Source of the DNA: Moryella indoligenes
GTDB taxonomy: Bacteria; Bacillota; Clostridia; Lachnospirales; Lachnospiraceae
Assembly: GCF_030812885.1 (NCBI RefSeq)
Contig: NZ_JAUSTO010000011.1
Location: 1 to 64,000, forward strand
Reading direction: 5' to 3'
Length of the DNA stretch: 64,000 nucleotides
Shown piece after piece: positions 7,651 to 16,947 of the stretch. The notes below the pieces were generated by a model. The model was given only the letters and a program-made list of their open reading frames with translations. It had not been told where the DNA came from and did no database searches. The position numbers were made by a program, and so were the translations under genes. Numbering within the stretch: position 1 is the stretch's first letter; each line of letters starts with the position of its first letter.

Positions 7651-9363
7651 ATGAAGAACACACAGTGGATGATCTATACGAAACGAGCCGACTTCAATGC
7701 ACTGGCGGCTCGTTTTTCTGTCTCGCCAATACTTGCGAGAATTATGATAAACAGAGGAGTTCTTCCGGAGGAATTCGGTGACTATCTCGGGGGAAGCCTT
7801 GCAGAGCTTCCGGATGCGCGGCTGCTGCGGGATATTGACCGGGCTGCGGACATACTGCTTGAAAAGCGGGATGGGGGCAGGAGGGTCCGCATCATCGGGG
7901 ACTATGATATTGACGGCGTCTGTTCGACCTACATTCTGTATACAGGACTGCGCGCGCTCGGCATGCGTGTGGACTACGATATCCCTGACCGCATCCGGGA
8001 TGGTTACGGTCTGAATATAAAGCTGATCGAGCGGGCAGCAGAGGAGCAGGTCGACACGATACTGACCTGTGACAATGGCATCGCTGCGGTGGAGGAGATT
8101 GAGAGAGCGAAGGCCTGCGGTCTCACGGTGATTGTCACAGATCACCATGAGCCGGGGCATTATGCGGACGGCAGTGAGAAGCTGCCGCCTGCGGACGCGG
8201 TGGTGGATCCAAAGCGGGAGGGGAGCCGCTATCCCTTTCATGCGATCTGCGGAGCTGTGGTTGCGTGGAAGCTCATCGGTCTGCTCTTTGTGCGCTGTGG
8301 AACAGAGCTGCGGGAGTGGGAAGCTCTGCTTCCCTTTGCGGCTATCGCGACGGTCGGAGATGTGATGCCGCTGAAAAAGGAGAACCGCGTCATTGTGCGG
8401 GAGGGACTGCGCGCGGTGCCAGGCTGCGGGAATCCGGGTCTTCGGGCGCTGCTGGAGCTCTGCGGTCTGGATCAGCGTCGTCTCACAGCCTATCACATCG
8501 GCTATGTGATAGGCCCCTGTCTGAATGCGGGCGGAAGGCTGGAGAGCGCGAAGGTCGGTCTGCGGATGCTGCTTGAGAAGGACCCTTCAGAGGCGCATCG
8601 TCTTGCGGAGCACTTGAAGGAACTGAATGATGAGCGGAAGCAGGTGACGATGGACGGCCTTAGGGAGGCGGAGGCGCAGCTGGATGGCGGGAAAGAAGGA
8701 GTGCTGGTGGTCTACCTTCCGGACTGCCATGAGTCTGTCGCAGGGATTATCGCGGGGAAGCTTAAGGAGCGCTGCTACCGCCCGAGCATCGTGCTGACGA
8801 ACTGCTCGGATCCGGAGCTCGTGAAGGGTTCCGGGCGTTCCATCGAGGGCTACCACATGTTTCAGGCTCTGGAGGCAGTGTCGGACTTGCTTGTGAAGTT
8901 CGGCGGGCATCCCATGGCGGCAGGACTCACGCTTCGCCGGGAGGATATCGGAGCGCTGCGGCAGAGACTGAATCAGAATGCAGCGCTCACGGAGGAGCAG
9001 CTCACGGAAAAGCTCTGGATAGACCTTGCGCTTCCGTTTTCCCACACGAGCGAGGCACTGGTGGAGGAGCTCGCGCGGCTGGAGCCTTTCGGGCAGGGGA
9101 ATGAAAAGCCGGTCTTTGCACAGAAGAATGTGCGCATTCTGAGTTTGCGCGTCTTCGGAAAGAACCGGAATGTGATAAAGCTCCGGCTCTGCGGAGAGGA
9201 GGGGACGCAGCGGGATGCGCTGCTCTTTGCGGATGGAGACACATTTTTGCAGGAAAAGGGCGAGAGGGAGTGCTTTGATATCCTGTATTATCCGGAAATT
9301 GACAGCTATATGGGCAGAAATACGCTTCAGCTTGTGCTGAAGGGATGGAAATTCCGGAACTGA
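7651..9363 (+). CDS. recJ: Single-stranded-DNA-specific exonuclease RecJ
   Basis: 5'-3' single-strand DNA exonuclease of recombination and repair, a DHH phosphoesterase using two metal ions. The 570-residue protein has motif DYDIDG (84-89), DHHEPG (164-169) and the DHHA1 GGHPMAAG motif near 418, followed by the OB-like C-terminal region (LEPFGQGNEKPVF). The start at 7651 has GGGGAG upstream; an in-frame start at 7603 would overlap the barnase gene and adds unrelated residues. In Clostridia recJ usually heads a recJ-apt-relA series; here apt follows as expected. Confidence 0.93.
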   Translation: MKNTQWMIYTKRADFNALAARFSVSPILARIMINRGVLPEEFGDYLGGSLAELPDARLLRDIDRAADILLEKRDGGRRVRIIGDYDIDGVCSTYILYTGLRALGMRVDYDIPDRIRDGYGLNIKLIERAAEEQVDTILTCDNGIAAVEEIERAKACGLTVIVTDHHEPGHYADGSEKLPPADAVVDPKREGSRYPFHAICGAVVAWKLIGLLFVRCGTELREWEALLPFAAIATVGDVMPLKKENRVIVREGLRAVPGCGNPGLRALLELCGLDQRRLTAYHIGYVIGPCLNAGGRLESAKVGLRMLLEKDPSEAHRLAEHLKELNDERKQVTMDGLREAEAQLDGGKEGVLVVYLPDCHESVAGIIAGKLKERCYRPSIVLTNCSDPELVKGSGRSIEGYHMFQALEAVSDLLVKFGGHPMAAGLTLRREDIGALRQRLNQNAALTEEQLTEKLWIDLALPFSHTSEALVEELARLEPFGQGNEKPVFAQKNVRILSLRVFGKNRNVIKLRLCGEEGTQRDALLFADGDTFLQEKGERECFDILYYPEIDSYMGRNTLQLVLKGWKFRN

Positions 9364-9454
9364 GCTGTTATATTGAGAGCCGGGGAGTTTTTCTATAGAA
9401 GGGCGTGCAGGGCACTCCCGGTGAGAGAAAGCTGAAAATGAGGAGGAGATTTTT

Positions 9455-9979
9455 ATGAAGACAGTTGCGGATTATGTTCGCACGATCCCGGACTTTCCGG
9501 AGAGGGGAGTGATGTTTCGGGATATTACGACAATATTGCAGGATGCGGACGGTCTGCAGCTCGCGGTGGCCGGTCTGCGTGAGGAGCTGAAGGGGCTTGA
9601 TTATGATGTGGTGGTCGGCCCGGAGTCGCGCGGATTCATATTTGGCGTTCCGGTGGCATATGCGGAGCACAAGGCCTTTGTGCCGATACGGAAGAAGGGC
9701 AAGCTTCCGGCGGAAACGATTTCCGAGGAGTATGCGCTGGAGTACGGCACAGCGACCATTGAAATCCACAGGGATGCCATACGCCCGGGCCAGAAGGTCG
9801 TGATTATAGACGACCTCATTGCGACAGGTGGAACGACAGAGGCGATGATACGATTGGTGGAGCGTCTCGGCGGAGAAGTGGTGAAGATACTCTTTGTGCT
9901 GGAGCTGAAGGGACTTGAGGGCAGAAAGAGGCTTCAGGGCTATCAGATTTCCTCTCTGGTGAGCTACGAGGGAAAGTGA
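9455..9979 (+). CDS. apt: Adenine phosphoribosyltransferase
   Basis: Purine salvage enzyme converting adenine and PRPP to AMP. The 174 residues are full length. The PRPP-binding loop VVIIDDLIATGGT is at about 115-127, and the N-terminus (IPDFPERGVMFRDITTIL) is diagnostic. The ribosome site GAGGAGG is well placed. It follows recJ by 91 bases. Gene order recJ-apt-relA is common in Firmicutes, but relA here lies 7 kb further on, behind the cobalamin genes. Confidence 0.95.
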   Translation: MKTVADYVRTIPDFPERGVMFRDITTILQDADGLQLAVAGLREELKGLDYDVVVGPESRGFIFGVPVAYAEHKAFVPIRKKGKLPAETISEEYALEYGTATIEIHRDAIRPGQKVVIIDDLIATGGTTEAMIRLVERLGGEVVKILFVLELKGLEGRKRLQGYQISSLVSYEGK

Positions 9980-10108
9980 GCGCTGCACGCCGGTCAGAGC
10001 CGGAACGATGCGGCCTGTAAACAGCCGGAGGCAGCGCAGACGGAAAAAAGAACAGCGGAGAGAGGGCGCAGCGGGCGTCTCAGGGATATACTGCGAACAG
10101 AGCTGAGA

Positions 10109-10142
10109 GCTCGCGGAACCGGAGAGCCTGTCGCGCTTTTTT
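10109..10142 (+). terminator. Possible terminator between apt and cobO
   Basis: AGCTCGCG ... CGCGCT followed by TTTTTT. The stem is imperfect. The 209-base gap between apt and cobO (9980-10188) was searched for a cobalamin riboswitch and none of its conserved elements was found. Confidence 0.4.
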
Positions 10143-10188
10143 GTTATAGGGGAGATTCAGAGAAATTGTCAGGAGAAAGAGGAACAGA

Positions 10189-10713
10189 ATGAAGGGACTG
10201 ATTCACTGCTATACAGGGGATGGAAAGGGAAAGACCAGTGCTGCGCTGGGACTCACGCTCCGCGCTGCGGGGAGTGGAAAGCGCGTGCTGTTCGCTCAAT
10301 TCCTGAAGGATGGAAGCTCCTCAGAGCTCAGGGAGCTCTCACATCTTAAGATGGTTTCCTGTCTCTCCATGAAGGAGCACTTCGGTTTCTACTGGACGCT
10401 CACAGAGGAGGAGAAGCGCGCGGAGCAGGTGGCCGTGCGGAACTACTTCTCACTGCTCACGGAGAGGGCTGAAACGGAGCGCTTCGATATGCTGGTATTG
10501 GATGAATTTATGGCGGCCTATCGTCTGGAACTGTTGGACAGAGCGGAGGCGCTGCGCTGGATTCAGCATAAGCCTGAGACGCTGGAGCTCGTTCTGACCG
10601 GACGGGATGCCCCGGAAGAAATCCGCGCGCTGAGCGACTATGTGACCGAGTGCAGAAAAGAGAAGCATCCCTTTGACCGCGGGATTGCTGCGCGTCAGGG
10701 AATCGAGTACTGA
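10189..10713 (+). CDS. cobO: Cob(I)yrinic acid a,c-diamide adenosyltransferase
   Basis: ATP:corrinoid adenosyltransferase of the CobO/BtuR/CobA type, adding the upper 5'-deoxyadenosyl ligand during B12 synthesis or salvage. The 174-residue protein has an N-terminal P-loop GDGKGKTSAAL (10-20), the LDEF motif near 104-107 and the TGRDAP motif characteristic of this family. It opens a six-gene cobalamin cluster read in one direction; the next gene starts 53 bases later. Confidence 0.93.
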   Translation: MKGLIHCYTGDGKGKTSAALGLTLRAAGSGKRVLFAQFLKDGSSSELRELSHLKMVSCLSMKEHFGFYWTLTEEEKRAEQVAVRNYFSLLTERAETERFDMLVLDEFMAAYRLELLDRAEALRWIQHKPETLELVLTGRDAPEEIRALSDYVTECRKEKHPFDRGIAARQGIEY

Positions 10714-10765
10714 CGGTATGGGAGAGACGGAGAGTATGTCCCGGGTGCCGAGGCAGGAGGGAACG

Positions 10766-11977
10766 ATGAAGGAAAAGCGCGGGAGCTCCCCGGAGCTCTT
10801 AAAGGCACTGCGTCCGTTTGCGGCGTGGGAGGACGGAAAGCTGCTCCGGGCGGGGTATACGACGGGGAGCTGTGCCGCGGCTGCTGCGAGGGCAGCGGTG
10901 GAGATGCTGGTCACGGGGAGGCGGGTGGAGCTGGTGTCTGTGAAGACGCCTGCAGGTGCAGAGCTGAGACTCGCAGTGGAGGAGATTCAGCTTCCCACAG
11001 CACAGCGGCGGGCTGCCTCCTGTGCGGTACAAAAGGATGCGGGCGATGATCCGGATGTGACGGACGGCATACTCATCTATGCGGAGGCGGAGGCGCTGGA
11101 GCTCGCGGAGGGAGAGGGAGAGAGCGAGCTTCTGCTTTTCGGCGGAAGGGGTGTGGGAACTGTGACCCGCCCGGGGCTAGACCAGCCAATCGGAGAGGCC
11201 GCCATCAACCGCGTCCCCAGAGAGATGATCGCGCACGGCGTGAGAGAGGCGCTCTCCTCCCACGGTATGCACGGGCGCATAGCTGTCACGATTTCTGCTC
11301 CGGGGGGAGAGCGTCTCGCGGAAAAAACCTTTAATCCGCGGCTTGGCATTCAGGGCGGGATCTCCATACTCGGAACGGAGGGAATCGTCCGTCCGATGAG
11401 CCGGAGCGCGCTGGTGGATACGATACGGACGGATGTTCGCATGCACGCAGAATGCGGGGGGACGGTGCTGGCGGTGCCGGGCAACTACGGCCTGCATTTT
11501 CTCGCGGAGCACTACGGCGTGGCGGAGGCAGATCCTGTTATTATGAGTAATTTTGTCGGAGAGACCATTGACGCGGCCTGTGAATTCGGTGTCCGTCGCC
11601 TGCTGCTGGCAGGGCATATCGGCAAGTTTGTGAAGCTGGCAGGGGGCATTATGAACACACACTCGCGGGAGGCAGACTGCCGGGCAGAGCTCATCGCGGC
11701 GCATGCGCTGCGATGCGGCTGCGATGCCGCGCTGGCCCGGGCTGTGCTGGATACGGCGGTGACACAGGAGGCGGTGAGTCTGTTAAAGGAAGCGGGGCTT
11801 CTTAGAGAGGTCTCTGCATCTCTGCTCCGGGCAATGGAGATGGCAGTCGCCCGAAGAGCAGGCGGAAGGACAGAGACTGCGCTGCTCTTCTACACGCTGG
11901 AGGATGGAGTGCTGGCGGAGAGCAAAAGCGCAGCTGAGATGATAGAGGAGAGTGTGAGGCGATGCGTGAGGTACTGA
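10766..11977 (+). CDS. cbiD: Cobalt-precorrin-5B C1-methyltransferase
   Basis: SAM-dependent methylation of C1 of cobalt-precorrin-5B in the anaerobic corrin pathway. The 403-residue protein has the signature GYTTGSCAAAAA near the N-terminus and the GFNPRLGIQGG-type, IVRPMS and GHIGKFVKLAGG motifs of CbiD. I use the ATG at 10766, which has AGGAGG five bases upstream, rather than an in-frame start inside cobO. It overlaps the next gene by 16 bases, implying coupled translation. Confidence 0.93.
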   Translation: MKEKRGSSPELLKALRPFAAWEDGKLLRAGYTTGSCAAAAARAAVEMLVTGRRVELVSVKTPAGAELRLAVEEIQLPTAQRRAASCAVQKDAGDDPDVTDGILIYAEAEALELAEGEGESELLLFGGRGVGTVTRPGLDQPIGEAAINRVPREMIAHGVREALSSHGMHGRIAVTISAPGGERLAEKTFNPRLGIQGGISILGTEGIVRPMSRSALVDTIRTDVRMHAECGGTVLAVPGNYGLHFLAEHYGVAEADPVIMSNFVGETIDAACEFGVRRLLLAGHIGKFVKLAGGIMNTHSREADCRAELIAAHALRCGCDAALARAVLDTAVTQEAVSLLKEAGLLREVSASLLRAMEMAVARRAGGRTETALLFYTLEDGVLAESKSAAEMIEESVRRCVRY

Positions 11978-14169
11978 TCTTTGGAGGAACCACAGAGGGA
12001 AGAGAGCTCGCGGAGTTCTGCGAGAGGCAGGGCATTCCCGCGGCGGTTTCCGTTGCGACAGAGTACGGCACAGAGCTGCTGGGCAGTCTTCACAGTGTGC
12101 GTGTGCTGGAAGGAAGGCGCACGGAGGAGGAGATGCGCGCACTGCTGAAGGAGAGAGCATGCGCGCTGGTGATCGATGCGACGCACCCCTATGCGACAGC
12201 TGTCACGGAGAGCATACAGGCGGCCTGTGCTGCGGAGGGAACGCGGCTGCTCCGCGTGCTGCGGCAGAGCGCGGGAGATGCAGAGACGGCTCTCTGCTTT
12301 GCCTCGGCTGAGGAAGCCGCGGAGTTTCTTCAGGGAACAGAGGGGAATATCCTGCTGACGACGGGGAGTAAGGAGCTCTCCGCCTTTTCGCTGCTCTCGC
12401 GGGAGCGGCTCTACGTGCGCGTGCTGCCGGGAGAGGAGTCTCTTCGGCTCTGCCGGGAGGCGGCGCTTCCGTCCGCACATATCGCCGCGATCCAGGGGCC
12501 ATTTTCTGTTGAGATGAATGTGGCGCTCCTCGCGCACTTTCACTGCCGCTATCTCGTGACCAAGGAATCCGGGAACAGGGGGGGCTTTCTGGAAAAGCTC
12601 GCGGCCTGCCGCGCCGCGGGAGCACAGGCAGTTGTGATCGGACGACCGATGAAGGAGGAGGGCATCAGTACAGCACAGGCGGAGCAGCTGCTTCTGGGGC
12701 TGTACTGCACAGATGTGAGAGCTGCTTCAGAGGCGCAGGGCAGGGCCAAAAAAGAGCGTGAGCCGGCACAGAATCCTGCGTTCCGGGAGCAGGTGAAGAA
12801 GAGACAGAGCCGGACAGAGCAGGATGGGCTTTTTCAAAAGAGGGGTGAGCTGCCGGTGGGAAGGCAGGGACAGGCGGAATGGCCCGAAGTGCATCTCTGC
12901 GGCTTGGGGCCGGGAGGGGACTCTCTCATAACGGAGGAGCTCCGGGAGCTGCTGCCCTCTGCGAGCCTTCTCATAGGGGCGGAGCGTGTGCTGCTTAAGG
13001 GAGAGTGGTTCCGGGAGCAGAGCGGCCAGAGCCCCGCGAAGCGTCTCGCAAGCTGGCGCGCGGAGGAAATCGCCGAGGCCGTACTGCATGCGGAGGCCGG
13101 TGAGAAGATTGTGGTGCTTCTCAGCGGGGACAGTGGCTTCTACAGCGGAGCCGTGGGTGTCCTGGAGGCGCTCAGGCGGAGAGCTTTTCCGGAGGAGTCT
13201 GTTCAGGTACATCCGGGCATTTCCTCTCTCTCCTGCCTTGCGGCCAGAGCCCGCATTCCCTGGGAACAGGTACCCTGTCTCTCTCTGCACGGCAGAAGGC
13301 AGAACTGGCTTGCAGAGCTCAGAAGATGCGGCGCGGTATTTCTGACGCTCGGAGGTACAGAACAGCTCTCTGAGATCACAGCACTCCTCACGGAAAATGG
13401 GCTTTCCGACTGTGAGCTGCTGCTCGGCGAGGAGTTGTCGCTGCCGGATGAGCGCCTTGTCCGCTGCACTGCGGGGGAGTGGAAGGCGCACGCGGCGGAG
13501 GCAGAGAACAGCGAGCAGCAGGGGAGAAGGCGGCGACTCGCTGCCTTGCTTCTGCGCCTTCCGGAGGGCCCGGCGGAGCCGCTCTGGCCGGGAATTCCGG
13601 ACAGCTGTTTTCTCAGGGAACGGGTGCCTCTGACCAAGGCCGCAGTGCGCGCGGCAGTGATGAGCATGCTCCGTCCTCGGCGCGACAGCCTGTGCTGGGA
13701 TGTCGGCAGCGGCAGCGGTGGCGTGACAGCGGAGCTCTCCATGGCCGCACCGCTCGGAGAGATCTATGCGGTGGAGTGCAGGGAGGACGCCTTTTTGCTC
13801 ACAGGAAGGAATATTCAGAAACTTGGGCTCTGGAATGTGCGCCAGTGCCGCGGGGAGGCCCCGGAGATACTCTCAGAGCTGCCCGCGCCGGATTATGTCT
13901 TTGTCGGCGGCAGCGGTGGCAGACTGCGGGAAATCCTTGAGCTGATCTATGAGAAGAATCCGTCTGCGGTGACTGCGGTGACAGCTGTCTCGCTGGAGAC
14001 CGCAGCGGAGCTCTTTCATCTCTTAAGTTTCTTTGAGGGGCAGGGCTTTCAGACAGAGTGCAGACAGCTTGCGGCGGCATCCGCAGAGAAGCGGGGACAG
14101 TACTCCATGCTGCTTGCGCAGAATCCGGTCTATATCGCAGTGATACGGGGAAAGAGGAAAACAAAGTGA
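11962..14169 (+). CDS. Trifunctional CbiJ-CbiE-CbiT fusion
   Basis: A 735-residue fusion of three cobalamin enzymes. Residues 1-250 are CbiJ/CobK (cobalt-precorrin-6A reductase: VLIFGGTTEGRELAEF, DATHPYA, TGSKEL, VTKESG). Residues 250-308 are a charged low-complexity linker. Residues 309-520 are CbiE, the C5 methyltransferase (HLCGLGPGG, LSGDSGFYSG, HPGISSLS). Residues 535-735 are CbiT, the C15 methyltransferase/decarboxylase (VPLTKAAVRA, SAM-binding DVGSGSGG near 579, FVGGSGG). CbiE-CbiT fusion is common (CobL-like); having CbiJ as well would channel precorrin-6A to precorrin-8. No internal stop or frameshift is seen. It overlaps cbiD and cbiA. Confidence 0.9.
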   Translation: MREVLIFGGTTEGRELAEFCERQGIPAAVSVATEYGTELLGSLHSVRVLEGRRTEEEMRALLKERACALVIDATHPYATAVTESIQAACAAEGTRLLRVLRQSAGDAETALCFASAEEAAEFLQGTEGNILLTTGSKELSAFSLLSRERLYVRVLPGEESLRLCREAALPSAHIAAIQGPFSVEMNVALLAHFHCRYLVTKESGNRGGFLEKLAACRAAGAQAVVIGRPMKEEGISTAQAEQLLLGLYCTDVRAASEAQGRAKKEREPAQNPAFREQVKKRQSRTEQDGLFQKRGELPVGRQGQAEWPEVHLCGLGPGGDSLITEELRELLPSASLLIGAERVLLKGEWFREQSGQSPAKRLASWRAEEIAEAVLHAEAGEKIVVLLSGDSGFYSGAVGVLEALRRRAFPEESVQVHPGISSLSCLAARARIPWEQVPCLSLHGRRQNWLAELRRCGAVFLTLGGTEQLSEITALLTENGLSDCELLLGEELSLPDERLVRCTAGEWKAHAAEAENSEQQGRRRRLAALLLRLPEGPAEPLWPGIPDSCFLRERVPLTKAAVRAAVMSMLRPRRDSLCWDVGSGSGGVTAELSMAAPLGEIYAVECREDAFLLTGRNIQKLGLWNVRQCRGEAPEILSELPAPDYVFVGGSGGRLREILELIYEKNPSAVTAVTAVSLETAAELFHLLSFFEGQGFQTECRQLAAASAEKRGQYSMLLAQNPVYIAVIRGKRKTK

Positions 14170-15515
14170 AAAAACTGATGGTAGCGGGCATGCGCTCGGG
14201 ATGCGGAAAGACTACAGTGACCCTGGGGCTTACCGCACTGCTTAAGGATATGGGGTTTTCGCTTCAGCTCTACAAGACCGGGCCGGACTACATTGACCCC
14301 ATGTTTCACAGCGTGCTGAGCGGGAGACCCTGCATCAACCTGGATCCGTGGTTTCTGGACAGTGCAGGGCTTAAGAAGGCCTTTTTCGGAAACGCCTCCG
14401 GGGCGGATTTTCTTCTCGTGGAGGCGGCGATGGGACTCACGGACGGGATCAGTGGGGAAGGGGAGCGCGGCAGTGCGCTTCAAGTCGCGGAGGCCCTCTC
14501 ACTCCCGGTTCTGCTTCTTGTAGACCGGGGGCAGGAGGCGGAGGCGCGGCTTTATCTTGATACGCTTCCTGCAGGCCGTGTGCGGGGCATATTGCTGAAT
14601 GAAGGAGGCGCGGGCCATGCAGACCGCGCTGCCGCGGCAGATGCAGGCGGGAGAGAGTCAGAGCGCGCCGAGCTGCCGCGGGAGATCGCCGGAATACCGG
14701 TGCTCGGGCTGCTTCCGGAGATACCGGGAGCTGCGCTGAAGAGCCGGCATCTGGGACTCACTGTTCCGGAGGACGGGACAGAAATCGTCCGGAGGGCACT
14801 GCTCACGGGACGCGCGCTGCGAGGCTGTCTGGATTCCGCGGAGCTTTTGAAGCTCGCGGCGGGGGAGGAGAGCTATCGCATTGCGATTGCGCGGGATGAG
14901 GCCTTTTCTTTCTTTTATGAGGAGAATCTCCGGCTGCTGCGCGAGTGCGGCGCGGAGCCGGTGTTTTTCAGTCCGCTGCGGGACAGCTCGCTCCCCGCGG
15001 GTGTGTCCGGTCTCTGGCTTCCGGGGGGATATCCGGAGCTTTATGCAGAGGCGCTCTCCGCCAATGAAGCGATGCGGGGGGATATTCAGGACTCTGTGCG
15101 GGGAGGACTGCCTGTCGTTGCGGAGTGCGGCGGATTTATGTACCTCATGGAGGAGCTGGAGAGCGCAGGCGGAGCGTTCTGGCCCATGTGTGCCGTCCTG
15201 CCGGGCAGAGCCTTCCGCACGGAGAAGCTGCAGCGTTTTGGCTATATCGAGCTGGAGGCAAAGTGCGACACGCTGCTTCTTAAGAAGGGAGAGCGTCTTC
15301 GCTCGCATGAATTCCATTACTGGGATGCAGAGCAGCCGGGAACCTCTGTTCACGCTGAGAAGGCAAATGGCAGCCGCTCATGGGAGTGCGTGGTCGGATC
15401 CAGGTCGATGTTTGCGGGCTATCCGCATATTTATCTCGCGGCCTTTCCCGCAGCGGCGGAGCATCTCTCCGAGGCGTGCAGGGAGTTTTGCAGGCGGAGA
15501 GGCAGGGGGCGGTGA
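14166..15515 (+). CDS. cbiA: Cobyrinate a,c-diamide synthase
   Basis: ATP- and glutamine-dependent amidation of the a and c carboxylates of cobyrinic acid. The 449-residue protein has an N-terminal dethiobiotin-synthetase-like P-loop domain (GMRSGCGKTTVTLGL, KTGPDYIDPMFH) and a C-terminal class I glutamine amidotransferase domain with nucleophile Cys in VVAECGGFMYL and a late SHEFHY histidine motif. It starts at GTG 14166 in a GTGA overlap with the fusion gene's stop and ends in the same arrangement with cobU. Confidence 0.93.
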   Translation: MKKLMVAGMRSGCGKTTVTLGLTALLKDMGFSLQLYKTGPDYIDPMFHSVLSGRPCINLDPWFLDSAGLKKAFFGNASGADFLLVEAAMGLTDGISGEGERGSALQVAEALSLPVLLLVDRGQEAEARLYLDTLPAGRVRGILLNEGGAGHADRAAAADAGGRESERAELPREIAGIPVLGLLPEIPGAALKSRHLGLTVPEDGTEIVRRALLTGRALRGCLDSAELLKLAAGEESYRIAIARDEAFSFFYEENLRLLRECGAEPVFFSPLRDSSLPAGVSGLWLPGGYPELYAEALSANEAMRGDIQDSVRGGLPVVAECGGFMYLMEELESAGGAFWPMCAVLPGRAFRTEKLQRFGYIELEAKCDTLLLKKGERLRSHEFHYWDAEQPGTSVHAEKANGSRSWECVVGSRSMFAGYPHIYLAAFPAAAEHLSEACREFCRRRGRGR

Positions 15516-16027
15516 TACTGATTATCGGCGGGAGCGCGAGCGGAAAGTCGGAGTGTGCGGAGCGCTGCGTCACGGCGTTGGGGGGAGCGCGGGTATATCT
15601 TGCGACTATGGAGGAAAGCGGTGGAGAGAGCCGCAGCAGGATAGAGAAACACCGCACGCAGCGCGCCGGACGGGGCTTCCGGACAGTGGAGTGCGCGCGG
15701 GGACTGGAAGCGGCGGAGATTGCACCGGAGGAGGTAGTGCTTCTGGAGTGTCTCTCGAATCTTGTGGCAAATGAGATGTTTCTTCCGGATGGAACTGTGC
15801 GGGAGGCAGCGGTCTGTGAGGCACTGCTGCTTCAGGAACTGCGGGCACTAAGGCGGCGCTGCCGTGCGCTCGTTGTCGTTGGAAATATACTCACAGAGGA
15901 GCCGGTGAGCCCTGAGCCGCTCACAGCGCAGTGGCTTCAGCTCTTTTCCGCCGTTCAGAATCAGCTTGCGGCGGAGGCGGAGGCGGTCTATCGCGTCACG
16001 GCAGGCATTCCGGAGCGGTTAAAATGA
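15512..16027 (+). CDS. cobU: Adenosylcobinamide kinase / adenosylcobinamide-phosphate guanylyltransferase
   Basis: Bifunctional nucleotide-loop enzyme activating adenosylcobinamide. The P-loop GGSASGKSE sits at the very N-terminus, followed by YLATM and the LLECLSNLVANEMF motif. I chose GTG 15512 (GTGA overlap with the cbiA stop, GGAGAGG upstream), giving 171 residues, the normal family length; the longer in-frame start lies inside cbiA and adds unrelated residues. Confidence 0.92.
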   Translation: MILIIGGSASGKSECAERCVTALGGARVYLATMEESGGESRSRIEKHRTQRAGRGFRTVECARGLEAAEIAPEEVVLLECLSNLVANEMFLPDGTVREAAVCEALLLQELRALRRRCRALVVVGNILTEEPVSPEPLTAQWLQLFSAVQNQLAAEAEAVYRVTAGIPERLK

Positions 16028-16046
16028 GAGCAGCAGGAGGTTCAGA

Positions 16047-16814
16047 GTGGATTTGATTCGTTCGCTTTCGATTGCATTTTCCATGTATTCCAGAGTGCCG
16101 GTTCCGCGTGTGCGCTGGGATGAGCACAGTGCGCGCTATGTGCTTTTTTTCTTTCCGCTGGTGGGGGCGGTGGAGGGCGTGCTGCTGCTTGGACTGTGGA
16201 GGCTGCTGACTGCGCTCGGCTGTCCGGCCCTGCTGCGCGCGGCTCTGCTGGTATGCTTTCCCTATCTCTACACGGGAGGCATCCATTTGGATGGCTTTCT
16301 GGATACGGTGGATGCACTCGGCTCGTGGCGGACGCGGGAGGAGCGGCTGCACATTCTGAAGGATGTTCACACGGGCTCCTTTGCAGTGCTCGCCTGTGTG
16401 CTGCTCTGCTTGCTCCAGCTTTCAGCCTGGTCGGCACTCGATTCCGGGCGTGCGGTGGGAGTGGTGGCGGTCTGCCTGCCGTTCAGCCGCTCCATCACTG
16501 TGCTCTCACTGCTTTTTCTGCCGAATGCGCGGGGAGAGGGCAGCGCCCATCGCTTCAGTTCCGGAGCCGCACGGCAGCTGACCGCTGTGGGAGCGGGAAT
16601 TACAGCTGTTTTTTCCGCCGCCGCTGCCTTTTGGCTCATCGGGGCGGGAATAGCGGGGGGGCTGTTTCTGCTGCTGATATTTCTTTCTATAGCGTATGCC
16701 CTGCTCCGCGCGTGCAGTGCCTTCGGCGGCCTGACAGGGGATCTCGCGGGCTTCCTGCTCACGGTAACAGAGCTCAGTGCCCTGATTGTCACAGCGCTGT
16801 TTTCTCTTGAGTAG
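16047..16814 (+). CDS. cobS: Adenosylcobinamide-GDP ribazoletransferase (cobalamin synthase)
   Basis: Integral membrane enzyme joining adenosylcobinamide-GDP to alpha-ribazole, the last joining step of B12 synthesis. The 255-residue protein is strongly hydrophobic with several membrane segments and has the family motifs FSMYSRVPVP, GGIHLDGFLDTVDALG and AFGGLTGDLAGF (acidic residues that bind Mg2+). It starts at GTG 16047 behind AGGAGG. It is the last gene of the cluster. cobT, cobC, cobD, cbiB, cbiP and the early corrin-ring genes are not in this window. Confidence 0.93.
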   Translation: MDLIRSLSIAFSMYSRVPVPRVRWDEHSARYVLFFFPLVGAVEGVLLLGLWRLLTALGCPALLRAALLVCFPYLYTGGIHLDGFLDTVDALGSWRTREERLHILKDVHTGSFAVLACVLLCLLQLSAWSALDSGRAVGVVAVCLPFSRSITVLSLLFLPNARGEGSAHRFSSGAARQLTAVGAGITAVFSAAAAFWLIGAGIAGGLFLLLIFLSIAYALLRACSAFGGLTGDLAGFLLTVTELSALIVTALFSLE

Positions 16815-16820
16815 CGCTGC

Positions 16821-16849
16821 TTGCAAATCGGATATAAAAACTTTATAAT
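16821..16849 (+). promoter_or_regulatory. Promoter of relA
   Basis: TTGCAA (16821-16826), 17-base spacer, TATAAT (16844-16849), just after the cobS stop. This gives relA its own promoter, separate from the cobalamin genes. Confidence 0.7.
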
Positions 16850-16947
16850 ATAAATTCATTATCTCTGTATACAAGCATTCAGAGCCCGCTGCGGAGAGAG
16901 TTTTCCCCGCACAGAGACAGAAAAATGGCGGGAAAGGAGGTCAGAGG

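Noticed and set aside
9980..10188. Cobalamin riboswitch upstream of cobO
   Set aside because: Read through for the conserved B12-box elements (GCCACTG and the surrounding core); none found, only an imperfect hairpin with a T run.
10673..10765. Longer N-terminus for CbiD
   Set aside because: The extra 31 codons lie in cobO and lack a ribosome site; ATG 10766 has AGGAGG five bases upstream.
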